Assembly (NCBI GenBank): GCA_030562195.1
Contig: JAUJPP010000012.1
Coordinates: 3,844,001 to 3,908,000, forward strand
Length of the DNA: 64,000 bases
Direction of reading: 5' to 3'
Source of the DNA: Nipponacmea schrenckii
Taxonomy: Eukaryota > Mollusca > Gastropoda > Lottiidae
Under the pieces are notes generated by a model, which was not told the DNA's origin, searched no databases, and saw only the letters and a program-made list of their open reading frames with translations. The first letter of the stretch is position 1. Every line of letters starts with the position of its first letter. Of the stretch, positions 1 through 12,973 are shown piece after piece. The position numbers and the translations under genes are program-made.

Positions 1-640
1 AACCAGTCTCTTATTTAATATATCAAAACAACCAGTCTATTATTAAGAACATCAAAACAACCAGTCTTTTATTAAATATATCAAAACAACCATTCTATTA
101 TTAAATATATCAACAACAAAAAATTTCTATTATTTAATATATCAAAACCAGCAGTCTGTTATTAGATATATCAAAACAACCAGTCTATTATTAAATATAT
201 CAAAAAAAAAACCTGTCTATTATTTAATACATCAAAATAGCCAGTCTTTTATTAAATATATCAAAACAACCAGTCTATTATTATATATATCAAAATTACC
301 TGTCTATTATTAAATATATCAAAACAACCAGTCTATTATTAAATATATCAAAACAACCAGTCTATTATTTAATATATTAAAACATCATGTCTATTATTAA
401 ATATATTATATCAAAACAACCTGTCTATTATTTAATATATCAAAACAATCTGTCCATTTCTAAATATATCAAAACAACCTGTCTATTATTTGGTATATCA
501 AAACAACTTGTCTTTTCTCAAGTATATCAAAATATCCTGTCTGTTATTTAATATATTAACAACCTGTCTTTTATTAAGAACATCAAAACAACCTGTCTAT
601 TATTAAATATATCAAAACAACCCGTTTATTATTTAAACTA
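1..640. repeat. 30-bp AT-rich minisatellite, cut by the window edge
   Basis: About 20 head-to-tail copies of a unit near 30 bp, with the recurring core AACCAGTCTATTATTAAATA followed by TATCAAA. Units differ by substitutions (CAGTCT or CTGTCT, TTAAA or TTTAA) and small indels. The array runs off the left edge, so its full length is unknown. It decays into ordinary AT-rich sequence near 640. No coding frame is maintained. Confidence 0.93.
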
Positions 641-1270
641 TGAATTAATATAAACATATAAATATGTATTAATAAATTTTACTATAGCCTGTAAGATTAC
701 TTTAAAACTGAATGCATAATCATAGCTGTTTGGATCGAAATTTAACGAATTATACATCTTGTACCTGTTAATTTATTTTTCATTGAAAATTCAGTTATTT
801 GTAGCAGTGTATAATGTATAAAAAGGTTTTTGAGACTTGATGATAAATATATGATGAGATATATATCTTCAAGTGGGATTAAACCAAATCTTATTTTTTG
901 TACCTCACAAAGTTTATTTCAAAAATACTTTTTTAAAATGAAAAACAAATATTTGCAAATACCTCAAGTGTCTCAAGTACTAAGGTTTAAAAGAATCTTG
1001 ATAGATGATAGCTAAGAAATAATTTGAAAATCCTTACAAATGCACTGAACTTTAAAATGACCCTTTAAAAAATAAAACACATTTATCCTTATTACAAGCC
1101 TATACCTCACACATGGTTATATCCAAATAATTATGGCTTGCCTAAACTACCAACACTTTCTTGTGGATACATTCTTGCTAATTTGGACAGTTACCTTTCA
1201 TTCAAATCAAAGAAAAGAGAGCATTGGAATGATACCAAACATACAACTTTAATGTGCACTGTCTATAGTA
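641..1270. other. AT-rich single-copy-like DNA, no feature recognised
   Basis: I see no array, transposon end or convincing exon. Short open frames here are of the length expected by chance in DNA this rich in A and T. Confidence 0.5.
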
Positions 1271-1274
1271 CAGT

Positions 1275-1590
1275 GGGGTTCTATAGCACAGCGGTTAGAG
1301 CGTTGGTTCTTAACGTCATGACCTCATTTGCTTGAATACGTTGAAAATGTCTGACGTGAGTTCTAATCTCTATTGGAGTGTGAAAGTCCGATGACCTTGA
1401 ATAAGTATTCTTCACTCATAATTCCAGTCCACCCAGCTGTAAATGGGTACGGAAAATCGGGGAAAGATCAATGCCAAGAGGTTTGGCCAAGGACCAGCTG
1501 ATAAAAAGAATCCCTGTCACAGCGGACTTGTGAACCTAAGTTGTTATCCTTGTAAAATATAGTTGTTTCATTCTTTTTTTCTTTTTTTTA
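1275..1590 (+). mobile_element. SINE-A copy 1, tRNA-derived SINE
   Basis: This is a full-length-looking copy of a family that recurs at 41552-41835, about 93% identical by eye. The head carries an A-box-like TAGCACAGCGG (1284-1294) and a B-box-like GAGTTCTAATC (1358-1368), the internal promoter elements of RNA polymerase III. A central block with CCACCCAGCTGTAAATGGGT follows, then a tail ending TTGTAAAATATAGTTG and a T-rich run. The A-to-B distance is longer than in a tRNA because a stretch with ACGTCATGAC is inserted between the boxes. The central block resembles shared domains of mollusc SINE superfamilies, but I cannot assign one without a search. No clear target-site duplication was found. 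Confidence 0.85.
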
Positions 1591-2235
1591 CTAGGGACAT
1601 TATTTTTTTGTACTTCATGAGCAACTAGCATATTTGGCATCAAATACTGATATAGGATTTTTTTTATTATTAATAATAATTTTTCATCAGAAACATCAGA
1701 GAATGAAACAAAGTGCCTGTCATTCCCATTTACCAGACACCATTCCATGTATAGTGATAATGATGTATGAATGGTCCCAGGAGATTTGTCATTCAATAAA
1801 ATTAGTAGTTGTCTGGAGTCCAGGTGGAATGCGGAATGTTGTGTAGATCTAACATAATTTGTGAAAACATGACATAAAAGATGAATGATCTATAAAATTG
1901 ATAAATTATTTTCTTTCTTTTTGTCTCTGTGTTCCATGTAACCAATTTAAAATTGATTTTAATAGTGAAAATGTTTTTTTTTTTTTTTAAAGTTGAATAA
2001 CGAGAGTAAAAAGGTATTTAGCTGAGTAAAATAATATTATAGTTATTGATCTAGAAATAATTAATTAAACAGTAACATGAAAAATATTAAATGCATAGTG
2101 TTATTCTTTGATATTGAATGATTTTTTAAAAATTGTTTGTTTTTCTTTAAAATTCTGAAAATAATAACTTATAAAAAGGTCTGCGATATTTCCGTTTTTC
2201 TTCACAGACATTATTCCACATTTTGATTACTATTC

Positions 2236-2340
2236 TTCTTTCCTCATTATTCCAGTTGACTCAGCTGTAAATGGGTAGGAACCAACTGGGAAAGAACATT
2301 ACCAAAAGGGTTGGAAAAAGATCAGGTGGTAGACAGGAAC
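2236..2340 (+). mobile_element. SINE-A relic, central domain
   Basis: A diverged fragment of the same SINE as at 1275-1590. ATTATTCCAGTTGACTCAGC followed by TGTAAATGGG matches the central domain, and later GGGAAAGA, GTTGG and CAGGTGGTAGA follow in the family order. The tRNA-like head is not recognisable. Confidence 0.65.
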
Positions 2341-2361
2341 TGTATGAATATTTGATCATTT

Positions 2362-2452
2362 TTCAAAGCACCCCAGGTGTAATTGGGTTGAAAAATCTGG
2401 GGAATATCAATGCCAATAGGTGTTAGTAGCAACAAGCTGGTACAGAGGATCA
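2362..2452 (+). mobile_element. second SINE-A relic, tandem to the first
   Basis: CACCCCAGGTGTAATTGGG, then AATCTGGGGAATATCAATGC, CAATAGGT and AAGCTGGTACAGAGGATC again follow the order of the SINE-A central and 3' domains. Two relics lie side by side in the same direction, which suggests an old dimer or two insertions at one spot. Confidence 0.6.
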
Positions 2453-2459
2453 GGATGAT

Positions 2460-5400
2460 TTTCTTTTATTTCTATATTATTGTTGGTGTCCTGTTCAAAA
2501 CAGATCCATGTTAACTCTTTTTGAATCTCCTGATGTTACTTTTCCTTAGCTGCATCCACTACTATACAAATTAACTTCTGATTTTGCTATGCTTTGGATG
2601 AGAATTTGATTATGAAAATATACAGTTTAGAATGAAACAGGGTACCTTCTAAAACACATGGTGCAATTTGGTCCGTTTTTATCTTTAGTGTAATTGGCAT
2701 ATAACTCTTATTTGATATATTTTATAATATATTTAATATAAACCTAATGTATTAAGTCTGCTTGTTGTCAGTTCCATGACACCTTTACGACAACATTTAG
2801 TATGAAACAATCTATAAAAAAAAGTTCTCATTTGCAATAAATGTTATTTGATATAAAGAGTGATATATTTGATAAATGAATGCTTTTCACCTTTTCACTG
2901 TATTAAAGTATTTGCTATTACACATCTGGTGAATAGGTGTACTAATTGAATGTTATTTTATGTCACTCTCTGTCCCTTAGTTTCATTCATTATTCAAATC
3001 ATTGAATCTAAATAGAATATTTTTATTGAGAATATAATAATCTATTCAAAACCTTTTTATTTATGTTAACTATAGTTAATCTAAAGTTAAAATAAAAACA
3101 AACTTGATTTAGGTATGTTAAAAGAAATATTTGTATTACTGGTACTTATTATTTACTTGAATACATTTGACAAACTGGTTTCTTGCTTTGCTTGTACAGA
3201 TATGAATATACTATAAATTTATTTGAACTATTTAGCCAGCAAAGTTCTACTTTACCAGCAAATTTATTTGAATTGAAATCATAGATTCATTATGGATCCA
3301 GCTAAAAAAAATGGTTATTGAATATTATATATAGAAGGCTTCATGAACGTTTTCAATCCATGCAGAGGAATAATTCTTTTAATGATATTCAAAACATTAT
3401 ATTTAAAGAATTGAAAAACAGTTTCATTAGTACCAGTCAATCCAATTTGGTTTTAAAAGGATAGGCAGATTTTTTAAAATCCTAGCAAAACTTCATTCAT
3501 TAAAATCAACGAGAGAGAAAAATGTTAGTGTAATAATGGCCCCTTCATAAAAGATATTGAAAACATTAATGTTATATATAATGTTGTGTATGACATGGCT
3601 AATCCTGTAATAATCTAGCCTAGTATATATCCATTATATTATAGTCTACATACATATATTAATCTTTACATGGCTTTCAACCCCTAGCTTTACAACTATA
3701 ATTCAATTAAATATTTATTGTGACAAGCTTTTGAACTTTTATTTTATATCCTATTTTGTCTGGAATATCGCACCCTTCAATAACCATGTTTTAAAGAACC
3801 AAAGTTGAAGAGTTAAGCATATAATATTGATTTGTTTCACAACCACATATGAAAGAATGAAATTTCATTTTCTGCAATTTCATTTGTAACTGAAGATGAG
3901 GAATATGTGCAATGAACACTTAGTACTCTAAGAATCCCATATCTTTGTAACTCTGTGAGTCTTTTAACCCTGAGTGTAGGATAGTAGAATATAGGTACTG
4001 GTGCATCTTTGTCTGTGGTATTAGTAGTACTAAACCATGTCAGAAAAACACTGATAACTGTTAAAATAGGCAAGACTGTGTGTAAAATGACATCTTGTAC
4101 ACTTTTGACTCTTTTTTAGAGTTAATTTCTAAGCTTTCTGGATCATCAAACCTTGATCATCTATCAGATCTCCCTGGACCATGGACTTAAAGAATAAAGA
4201 GATATATGTTATATCTATGCTGATGATTCAAACATCTCGATGTCTACAATAGATTCAGGTTACAAGAGATTAGTTTTTGGACAGCAAATTTTCTCAATGA
4301 TTCCAGAAAGCATTGAAGCATAGTAAAAGAATTAAACTCGAAGGTTCTGTTGAAGAAAAATGAAGTAATGATTAGTTTAAATTTTTAAAAAACAATAATT
4401 CTTTGTATATTAGACAATGTCTGGAACGTTTGGTTGCTTCATTTAACCCATTTGTAGATGGCAAGATTTGCATAACATGTACTTCACAAATACAAGGCTT
4501 GTGATAAGCTGAATAATGGGGTTGTTGATTTGGGATGTTTTTTTTTTGGTTTTAATTTGAAGTCAAGTTAACATTTTAAAAATATTAATTGGGCAGATTG
4601 AAACGCTTTGTTTTTACTACTAAGTGGAAACTCTCAAATACATGAATAGACTTTAGTCATTTATATCTATCTTTAATAATAAAAATTTCTATTTGACTTA
4701 TAACTGTCTACCACATTGATTCTATGGCTTTTACACTTACCTGCATAAGTAGATGATTTGATATTTCATACAAGAAAATAATGAATGCATATTAAAACCT
4801 TTTTACTTCTGGTAATATATTCTATTCAAAAGAAAATAGACGATGAAAATGAAGTCAATCATAAATGTCTTTCAATTTTCAAAATGAATCTGCAAAAAAT
4901 TTACTTTTAAATCTTTTCAAAACTTATGCTTTGTCACTTTTCTCTTATCACAAAATACATTCTGTTGACCCAGCGTGTGGCTGAGGATAATGGTCTGTGT
5001 ATGATAAGTGTATAATATCTCCATTAAGCTATGGGTAGGACTGACCCAGTACACTATTTAGTTTTGTTTAAATGATAATGTATAACCAATCTTGTTAGAA
5101 CATGTATACTGGGTCACCTCACTTTTCAATGACACCGATTTATCAACTCATGTCAAATGGTCTTATTTTATCAGATAATATTTGTTTCTCAGCTTGCAGA
5201 TCAAATTGTCTGCAAATGATATACAAAAACTGTGATTGATGTTGGTTTGGTAACAGAATTTCTCACCATATAGAGATATACCCTCCAATGATAACCTGAT
5301 TTTAGTTGAAGAAATAAACTATAATGTAGCACATGACTCTGGGTGATACTACTGATACTTGAACCACAAATTGTGATTTTACTACACTTTTGGTGTGCAT

Positions 5401-8400
5401 TCATGTGCATTTATTCAGACATTATATTTTTTGCTTATTTTCAAGCATACAAGTTTGCACCTATTAGCATTTGAGACATACTTGCTACACCTATGGCCTT
5501 TCTTCTGTGTACTTACTGGTATTTGGTGCCTTATTATTATACAACATTTTTGACACAAACGTTTCAGCTATTAAAGACATTCAATTGTCCCTTTCTTATC
5601 GTCTCAAATACAAAAAAAAACCTGCCTTGAATAAAAATACTTGAAATGAAAGGGCCATTTTTTAGAGTATGTAGTCAAGGGTCAAGTGTATATTTGGTTT
5701 CATTCTTGTTACAAAATGTTAAACAGATTATGTGAATGACTTGTAATGTTAAGAAATGGTGATAACCTTACTTTGGTCACATTTAACATGCAAATAACTC
5801 TTTCTGATTAAAACCAATTTACCAAAGTATGGCAAATTTATCTTTGAAATGAGCATGTATAGCAATCATAAAAGGAACTGGCAGCAATTGCATTTTGTCA
5901 GCTATGTATGAGCTTTAGTTATCCAGTTATTGATGAGACCAAAAGCATTTTAATTGATGTTAAAGTTGGAATCTTCAAGAAACTTCTAGTTCAAAGAAAA
6001 CAAGCGCTAATAGTACACATAATCTAGGTAAAGAGAAATATCATATCAAACACTTTCAAACTGCTAAAAAATTTACAGAAACAGAAAATATTAAATCAGA
6101 ATTGACATCAGACGAGAAATAGCAGGAATAATGGTTCCAACAAAACAAATTGAAACAACAATCAATTTATTGTGATTACAGATAGACAATAGTCAATAAC
6201 TATATCTAAGCTATACAACTTCTAATGATGGTGAGAAACAATTGACAGTCTGTCATTTAGGTAATGGGGCAGAATAAATAAATCAATTATACACAAGGAC
6301 CCGAACCCAGGGGAATTCTGATACATTGACAGTTATTTCAACTGTTAACAAAGCCTTGCAACATATTGAGATGTTGTTTACACATCATAACTGATTTCAT
6401 TTTATTTCAACAGTAACTGCAGCAATTTGTTATTCTTAATTTACTTGATTGGATGGTTTGATTGCCTGCGGTCACAGAATGTGCAATATATTAAGTGAAT
6501 ATTTTTCACTGGAATAATATATTAGATTCAATTAGAACATCAAATTTCTATCATTTCTGAGTTACTGGTTGCTATTTTATCTAAATACTCAAATTAGTAT
6601 ACATTATTAGGGATATCATAGGGATGCTGAGACATAGTGCAATGTTTGAGTTTGAAATTGTACATTTAAAAAATTTTAATTTTCCCGAATCAGTCCAATG
6701 CTATCCCAGATCAATCCCAAGATCTGACTAATCAGAAAGAAACATAACCTTTATGAACAGGTATTTAAAAAGAGCTCAATAAGGAGAAGGAAAAAAAACC
6801 CACTGAAACTAACATTTCTGCTTTATGAAAACATGGTTGTGTTCAGCATCATTGGTTCCAGTCAAGTGATATTTATTGCTGTGGTTAGTACCAGAACTGA
6901 AATGAACCTGATGTAAAGGCAATAGATCAACAAGTTAATGTTATTGTATTTATTTAACATAATTAAAATAATTATACATCATTAGTATAACAACTATATT
7001 TCATTTAAAGACAATATTTTTACTTGTTATATTAATACCTTGCCAATTATACAGTATTTTATTAGTTCACATGTTATTGTAGATGTCTATAATAGCTGGT
7101 TCAAATTGTCTATTACCTTCACTTTACCATTCCTAGTGAAAAACTGTTATATTGTTTAGGCTTAAAAAAGTCTTCATTTATTATGAATTTCTAAAGAGAA
7201 ATGTGGCTGTTTTTATTAAAAAGTAACCAAATTAAGTTTATAAAACAAAGGTTACTCCCTCCTTGAAAGATAATGTAAGAGTCAGAATACTATCACCAAA
7301 TTCATATACATTTATTATTGACCATTTGGAGACGGGAATGATTCCTGTTTGTTTTAATTTAACAAGAGCTCCTCATTTATAATGAAGGAGATCTAATCTT
7401 TATGAAAAAATGAAAGCCAGAATAACTTATGCCATATAGGGTTGCTCTGAATTTATTTCAGGCAAAATATTGTTTTAACAGAGGTATATACCAATAATAT
7501 GCTGTATATTTATATTCAATTTTTTAACAACTACCAGAAGAAAGCTATTCTTTATAAAAGGAATGAGAGGTCAGGTTAACCTTGCCTGTAAATTTTGTGA
7601 TTTATTTTAGACAGCACCTTGTATTATCACCAACATATTGAACTCTGTTAAAACAAGATCATCGTCTGATAGTTTTAAATTTTAAATTGTGTATCAAATT
7701 GTGCTTGTTATTAGATGATATTGTAATCATGTTAGACCAGGTCTGTTTTCTATCAGTATATAAATATTGCTCTTCTCTCATTTAACAGTCCATTATCACC
7801 TTATTCCTCATGTTTTTAATTTGATAAGTTTAGAATATCAAAGGTTCATCTTCAGCTTGGAACTTTGAAATTTAGAATGTCATATTTCAATATCAGTTTC
7901 AATAAACTCCAATATTAGCCCACTCAAAATAAACAAATTGTTTCCCACATGGGTAAACAAGTAGTTGCTTGTTGCTATTATTTGCAGAAGAAATTTTCAT
8001 CGGTAAAAATAAGCTGCCCAATCATTGAGAACCATTTGAATTTGCTTATGCCATATTAGATGTGATACAAACATGATATGGTGACCAAGATCTGGCTCAT
8101 TCTGTAAAATCAAAATCTATTTAACAATTTTACAAAGAAATCAGGAAGTGGCACCTCTGTAAAAAAGAGGTCTTAAACATTTACAAGGATGGTCAATAAT
8201 AGTCATACACTTAATTGTTATTAGGTACCATGAGAGTGCAATGCCTATAAAGAAATCTGATAGTAGTAACCTATAATATCCATGCTAGATCCAGACTGAT
8301 GTTTATTAATCTTTCAAATGTTAATAAAGGCATGACCAAACATGATTAAGCACTAGTATACTTATGCAAAGAACTATTGGTTTTTTGTGAAATCTGCAAG

Positions 8401-8555
8401 AAACTTTTCATCAATGACTTAGTCATGTTACTTCTTTTTTATGAAATTATGAAAATCATTTTATTGAATACTGTAAGATGAATCTGTATCAAATTAAAGT
8501 TTCATCTTCCTTCAGTAATATCATTTAGATTGCCCTGGATCCTAATTCGAACCGT
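2460..8555. other. Long AT-rich stretch, no gene recognised
   Basis: About 6 kb with no tandem array and no convincing exon. The one structured item I noticed is a perfect 10-bp inverted repeat, TGACCCAGTA at 5042-5051 and TACTGGGTCA at 5107-5116. A minus-strand open frame at 3837-4073 has a tolerable splice acceptor but a chance-level length. Confidence 0.5.
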
Positions 8556-8560
8556 TTGTA

Positions 8561-9052
8561 AATATCTTTGAAGAGAGTAATCTTGTTAACGTTATGATAC
8601 AGGGAATCTTCGTATTTAGGCCCTAGGCTTAAATTTGAATTCGACCCATGCATACAAGAAACATATTTTCTGAAAGTAAGCCCTGGGCTTAAGTATGAGA
8701 GATTGTAAAGTACAATAAAACTTTGTTCTTTTTAACTTTTAAAAAAAAAAGGAATCTTTTTCTACAAAGATCTTTTCAAAACATAATTATTAAAGTGTGA
8801 GGGAACACTTTACACATAATAATGAAACACCTTGAACGCTTGGTATTGAGCTTTATTGTCCCATCTGACTAGAAGCTTTTACCATGTCAGTCCCTCCAAC
8901 CTGCATCACTGACAAGGGAAAACAGACTGAAAGATCCTTTACCCTGATTGAACCCTGAACCCTCAGGTTAGCATGCAAACATCTAACTTAATAAGCCACA
9001 GCAGCTCCCTGGAAATATCTTTGTAAAGTGTAATCTTGTTAACATTATGATA
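8561..9052. repeat. Direct repeat of about 39 bp bracketing a SINE-containing segment
   Basis: AATATCTTTGAAGAGAGTAA and the following TCTTGTTAACGTTATGATA (8561-8599) recur with about four differences at 9014-9052. The 414 bp between them hold a minus-strand SINE-B and a poly-A run near 8742. The repeats are too long for a normal target-site duplication, so a local segmental duplication is more likely. Confidence 0.7.
8830..9012 (-). mobile_element. SINE-B, tRNA-derived SINE, minus strand
   Basis: Read on the minus strand it begins GGGAGCTGCTGTGGCTTATT (A-box-like TGGCTTATTAAG). About 40 bases later comes the B-box-like GGTTCAGGGTTCAATC. The body carries GTCAGTGATGCAGGTTGG and a 3' part with GGGACAATAAAGCTC. 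Related heads occur at 48596 and 56229. The tRNA-like promoter boxes are seen directly. The family name is unknown to me. Confidence 0.72.
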
Positions 9053-9054
9053 AA

Positions 9055-11297
9055 GAAATATAAGCCATTTCTATTCCCATGTCAGCTTACAGTTTCAAAT
9101 ACAACATATTTTACTAAAATATTAGTTTTCCAAATTTCCATTGCAGACCAATTAATTTATTTGAAATGACGGCAAGTGACATTTGATGTTATTACCTAAT
9201 ACAGTGGAGTACTGGTGAGAAATAAATAATTGATAAATAAATCAACATCCCCACTGTGGTAATTTCATCAGAATTTTTACAATCATTCTGATCATTTTTC
9301 ATTTGTCTGCAGTCGGAAATATAAAGTCCACAAAATTTGTAGTCAATGTTTCGCTTAATTCCCAGACCATAAAGTTGTATAAGCTTGTATATGGACTTTC
9401 TATATTAAATTGTCAACATTGATAGTTTTGATTTGTACCAATTGTCAATCTGAGATCAGTGGATCTTGAAATTCCACTAACACTTGGCAGAAAGATCTAA
9501 CACAAAATTTGAAAAATGCCTATAGCAGCTATAAATGGCCACCATGGTACACATTAAAACACATGAAATCTCTTATAACACCTCAGATTTAAAAGAAAAA
9601 ATTGATAAAATCAGTTGTGCAATACTGTAAGAACAAAGTTTTTATTGTTATTGTCAACTCTATTTATTTACACTCCTTCGCTTTCCTTTATAACTTATTG
9701 TTAAAGACATAGCTAGGTATTTGAATCATAACAAAAACCTCTGTACAATGATATATTAAGTTCAATTAAACCAACACTCCTGTCATTCATAAAGTATGGT
9801 CTATTCTTGCTATTATATTTTGATAATACTCCAGGATATGGTACCACAGTAACCCCATGCTTTGCCATGTAGGAAAAAAACTAAGAACATTAACCACTTT
9901 GTTTATTAGCCTTTGATTAAAATGTCTTAAAGGAAGTGTCAGATCGACCCACAGTAAAATCATAAAAGGTTGCTAAAGTATCATCGAAACTTTTACAGGC
10001 TTGATGCATCAGTGACAATTTAGACTTAGACTATTATTTCCAGACATTGTTCCTACAAGAAATGATTCCCTTCATAAGCAGAAGTTTTGACTTGCAGGGT
10101 CCTTAAGCACAATTTCAGAGTAAATTTGAAATTTTCAAAATCCTGTATTCTTTCAATTCAATTAAATTTTTAGTAGGAAAAATGCACATTTTGACCATAA
10201 AATATAACATTTTCTTTGGCAGACTCACCATGAAGTTTCCATTGCACTTTAATTATTCTATAGCTAGTGTTTATGTCAAGAGTTAAATAAGCTATTTTTT
10301 ACTTAATAAACAAGCCATTAAACATGTGAAACATTTGTGAATTAAATTAATTTCAGTTGATGAAATGATCAAATGGTTAGAAACTGTCATTTCTACAATT
10401 TATTTTTAAAACGTTTTAATTAGATACTCTTTGAAATCAGTCCTTTTATCAACAAGAAACATAACAAGTCATCTTGGGAGAAATAAACATTCAATTTTGT
10501 GCCTTAGTTGAAAAATGTTTGACTTTGTTTGTGCCAGTCATTTCTGATGGAAACTTGTTGACTTCCTTCTGGTTTTTTTCAATAATTGTGTCTATAAGGG
10601 ACACCCAGTAAATCTGGTTGGCATACACCTCAACTAGCAACACTCATTTGCCCCAGGTCTAGTCCATGTTTGACATAAAAACATATCAGACCCCCAACCC
10701 CTGTTGGATTTTTTCATCAATTTACATTTTCAAAGTATGACCTATGCCCTCTTGGAAAAGTTTTGTGGTAGTTTTGTGGTAGCTGCTGGCCCCTACCCCC
10801 TCCCTAATCTTAAGTATAGAAACACCCATCGTGGGTACTTAAAGCAGTTTACAGTACATGTATTAACTAGTATAATGTTTATCTTTAGAAGAAACTGTGT
10901 AATACACTCCCTGTGTCGAAATGTATGCGCTACCTGTCGTAGGGTCGTCCCAGCTTGTTGATTGTTGACTTTAACAGTAAGCTGATAAGACTGTCAATTA
11001 CCTAACAACCTGTAAAAAGGTCACAGCAGCCTGAAAAAAAGGGTCAAACAAGTTCTTTGTTATGTAAATTGAAGATGTAGTCTGTAAATGTTGCTAGAAA
11101 AAGTAACAATTTGAAACATTTTTTAATTTAAAGATGCAGTTGTATGTAAATTAGAGATATTGTTTTGTTGTATTTTTTGAGAATATTTGTTACCTAGGTT
11201 TTTAAACTCCTTATTATGTCATTTGAAATATTTTAATCTGTTTCCTTCAAGCATAATTAGATCGTCTTGCCAATGTGGACACTTAAACAATCTGTTA
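9055..11297. other. AT-rich DNA, no feature recognised
   Basis: No array or transposon end was found. An open frame at 10704-10961 is low-complexity in content and lacks splice or start context. Confidence 0.45.
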
Positions 11298-11490
11298 TTA
11301 AAGGGATTTTAAAGGGGTTTTCTGAAGATTTTTTGTATCAGGGCATAGCATCAATTTGAACCATTCAGATTTTCGTCTGTGGCTTTTGCTTTTTGAGTAA
11401 AAATAGCTTTTAATGAGATCACTTTCAAACATTCTGTGAGAACATTACAGTTAGTTTTAATGGAATTGCAAAAAAACACAGAACATTGGA
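11298..11490 (+). mobile_element. TTAA-ended element relic, left end
   Basis: TTAAAGGGATTTTAAAGG is the same outward end as the intact MITE at 42099-42361. The interior also matches in order: AGCATCAATTTG, a segment like TTTAATGAGATCAC, then TTAGTTTTAATGGAATTGCA. The right terminal repeat was not found, so this is probably truncated or badly diverged. Confidence 0.55.
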
Positions 11491-12123
11491 TATTAGGTGA
11501 CGTGACACTATTACACCTGTCAACCAACCAATGGAATAAAACCAGGAAAATGGGCCATGCTTTTGAAGTCTGTAAAACAGATTGTCATACACCCATCAGA
11601 AGGATCAAAGTAATTTTATTGTTTAAACTGCGGAAAGAATTTGACAAAAGCAATTGAATGAATTCAAGAAAGATGTCTGTATGGGAAGAAGATATAAAGT
11701 TTGATTATTTAAATCTTGTATAAATTGTGTTGTGTCAGTCACATGGACCTGAGAAGTGTTTCAATTACATTTAAAGATTATCTTAGTTTAAAGGTCTAGC
11801 TTTATTTCAATTAAAACTGAGAATTCTCCCACGATTTAATCTTCATTATCACATAATATCTTTATTTCAACCTGAATGAATTCTAAATTAAAATTTCATT
11901 GTGAATCTCTAACTAGACAATATAGAACACTATAAATATACTACTGCGACAGAAATAGAAAACAATATGTTAAGATAAAAAAGCTACGAACAAAAGTTCA
12001 TATATAAAATGTCTCTTGTAGTGAAATTGTAGGAGAGAAATACAGGGTTATTAGCCTATATGCCTTCCAATTGGAGATGAACTTGAACTTTTTTAGGAGT
12101 ACATAGTCCCTTTGTCTTAGATC

Positions 12124-12250
12124 TTTTTATATGCCCATATTATGATATGGTTGTCTGTCTCTGTATTAACGAAATCTCAGATGAGGCCCAAATAACCTGT
12201 GTTTAAACAGAAATATACTTTAAAGTGGACGTATCTTGCTAGGCAACCGC
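12124..12250 (+). mobile_element. Miniature TACGCCC-family element lacking the tandem core
   Basis: The left end, TTTTTATATGCCCATATTAT, runs into an imperfect hairpin partner ATATGGTTGT and a GTCTGTCTCTGT tract, as in the large copies. Only about 70 bases later the right-end signature appears: GTGGACGTAT (12225-12234), then a short palindrome TTGCTAGGCAA (12236-12246). Both ends are therefore present without the 160-bp core repeats of the copies at 24671 and 27141. The divergence suggests an old insertion. Confidence 0.55.
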
Positions 12251-12497
12251 TTGTTCTCATTTCAGTCCCTGAATATTAATATGACTGATTGCTTAAAGCT
12301 ACAGAAATCTAAGTTTAACATGCTTGTAACAAGCAGGTGTCAAAATTTCTCTTAATAATTCAATCAGAAATCAAATCTAGGGAATGGAATGGAGGGAGAA
12401 ATTCTTCTGAACAAGTTTTCCAGGAATTTTTATATTTCAGGAAAAGATACTAATTGTTTTAACTAAACTTTAGATGTTTTGTATTTGTCTATTTCAG

Positions 12498-12635
12498 ATT
12501 CCAGTATTATTCCACCATAACCAACATTCTAACAGTATAGTACTAGAAACAAAATCATTGTATCACCAAGCATTAGATCTCGTCAAATATGAGGTTGTTT
12601 CCCTTGGATCACATAACTACATACAGATTCATATT
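12498..12635 (+). CDS. Internal exon of an unidentified membrane protein gene
   Basis: This 138-bp segment is open for 46 codons in phase 0. It follows a good acceptor (TTTGTCTATTTCAG) and is followed at once by a consensus donor, GTAAGT. The encoded segment is mixed polar and hydrophobic, ends VSLGSHNYIQIHI, and joins in phase to the next exon, which encodes a membrane helix. By position it would be the extracytoplasmic region next to the membrane of a type I protein. I do not recognise the family. The intron before it must be long or its exons undetected, as none was found upstream. A chance AG-open-GT match is possible. The pairing with the next exon is the main support. Confidence 0.5.
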
Positions 12636-12879
12636 GTAAGTTCAATATATCACTCCAAATACTCCCATTCATCAAATTTAACATTGTTTCATGGTGACTT
12701 TATAGCTGTTTAAATACAAGCAAGGGTTGTTAATGAGAATGGGTTGCATCAGTTTGTGGACTTACTTGATAAATCAGAATAAGAAATGTACAGTCTTGGT
12801 TAATCCAATTAAAGTGTAAAGTTTTAGCGTAATACTTATCATCAAATTCCCTACCTAATTTACTAGTTTTTAATTTTAG

Positions 12880-12973
12880 GGTGAAGCTAGCAAGACTGCA
12901 TCGTCTACACCAAAAATATTCTTAATTATTGTTTTAAGCATGTTACTATTGCTGTTATTTGTTGTGTTGAAAG
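12880..12973 (+). CDS. Exon encoding a predicted transmembrane helix
   Basis: This 94-bp exon lies between the acceptor TAGTTTTTAATTTTAG and the donor AAAG|GTAAGT, and enters in phase 0 after a 244-bp intron. It encodes 31 residues and leaves phase 1. The first 12 residues are small and polar (GEASKTASSTPK), a typical juxtamembrane linker. IFLIIVLSMLLLLLFVVL then forms a membrane span of about 18 residues, followed by K. This fits a type I or C-terminally anchored membrane protein. T-rich DNA can encode such residues by chance, so the compatible phases and two consensus splice sites matter most. Confidence 0.55.

Noticed and set aside
1..640. The short-period array considered as a CRISPR
   Set aside because: Units are continuous and diverged, with no unique spacers, and the context is eukaryotic.
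3837..4073. A 78-codon minus-strand frame after a fair acceptor
   Set aside because: Its length is expected by chance in DNA this AT-rich. No family was recognised and no second exon found.
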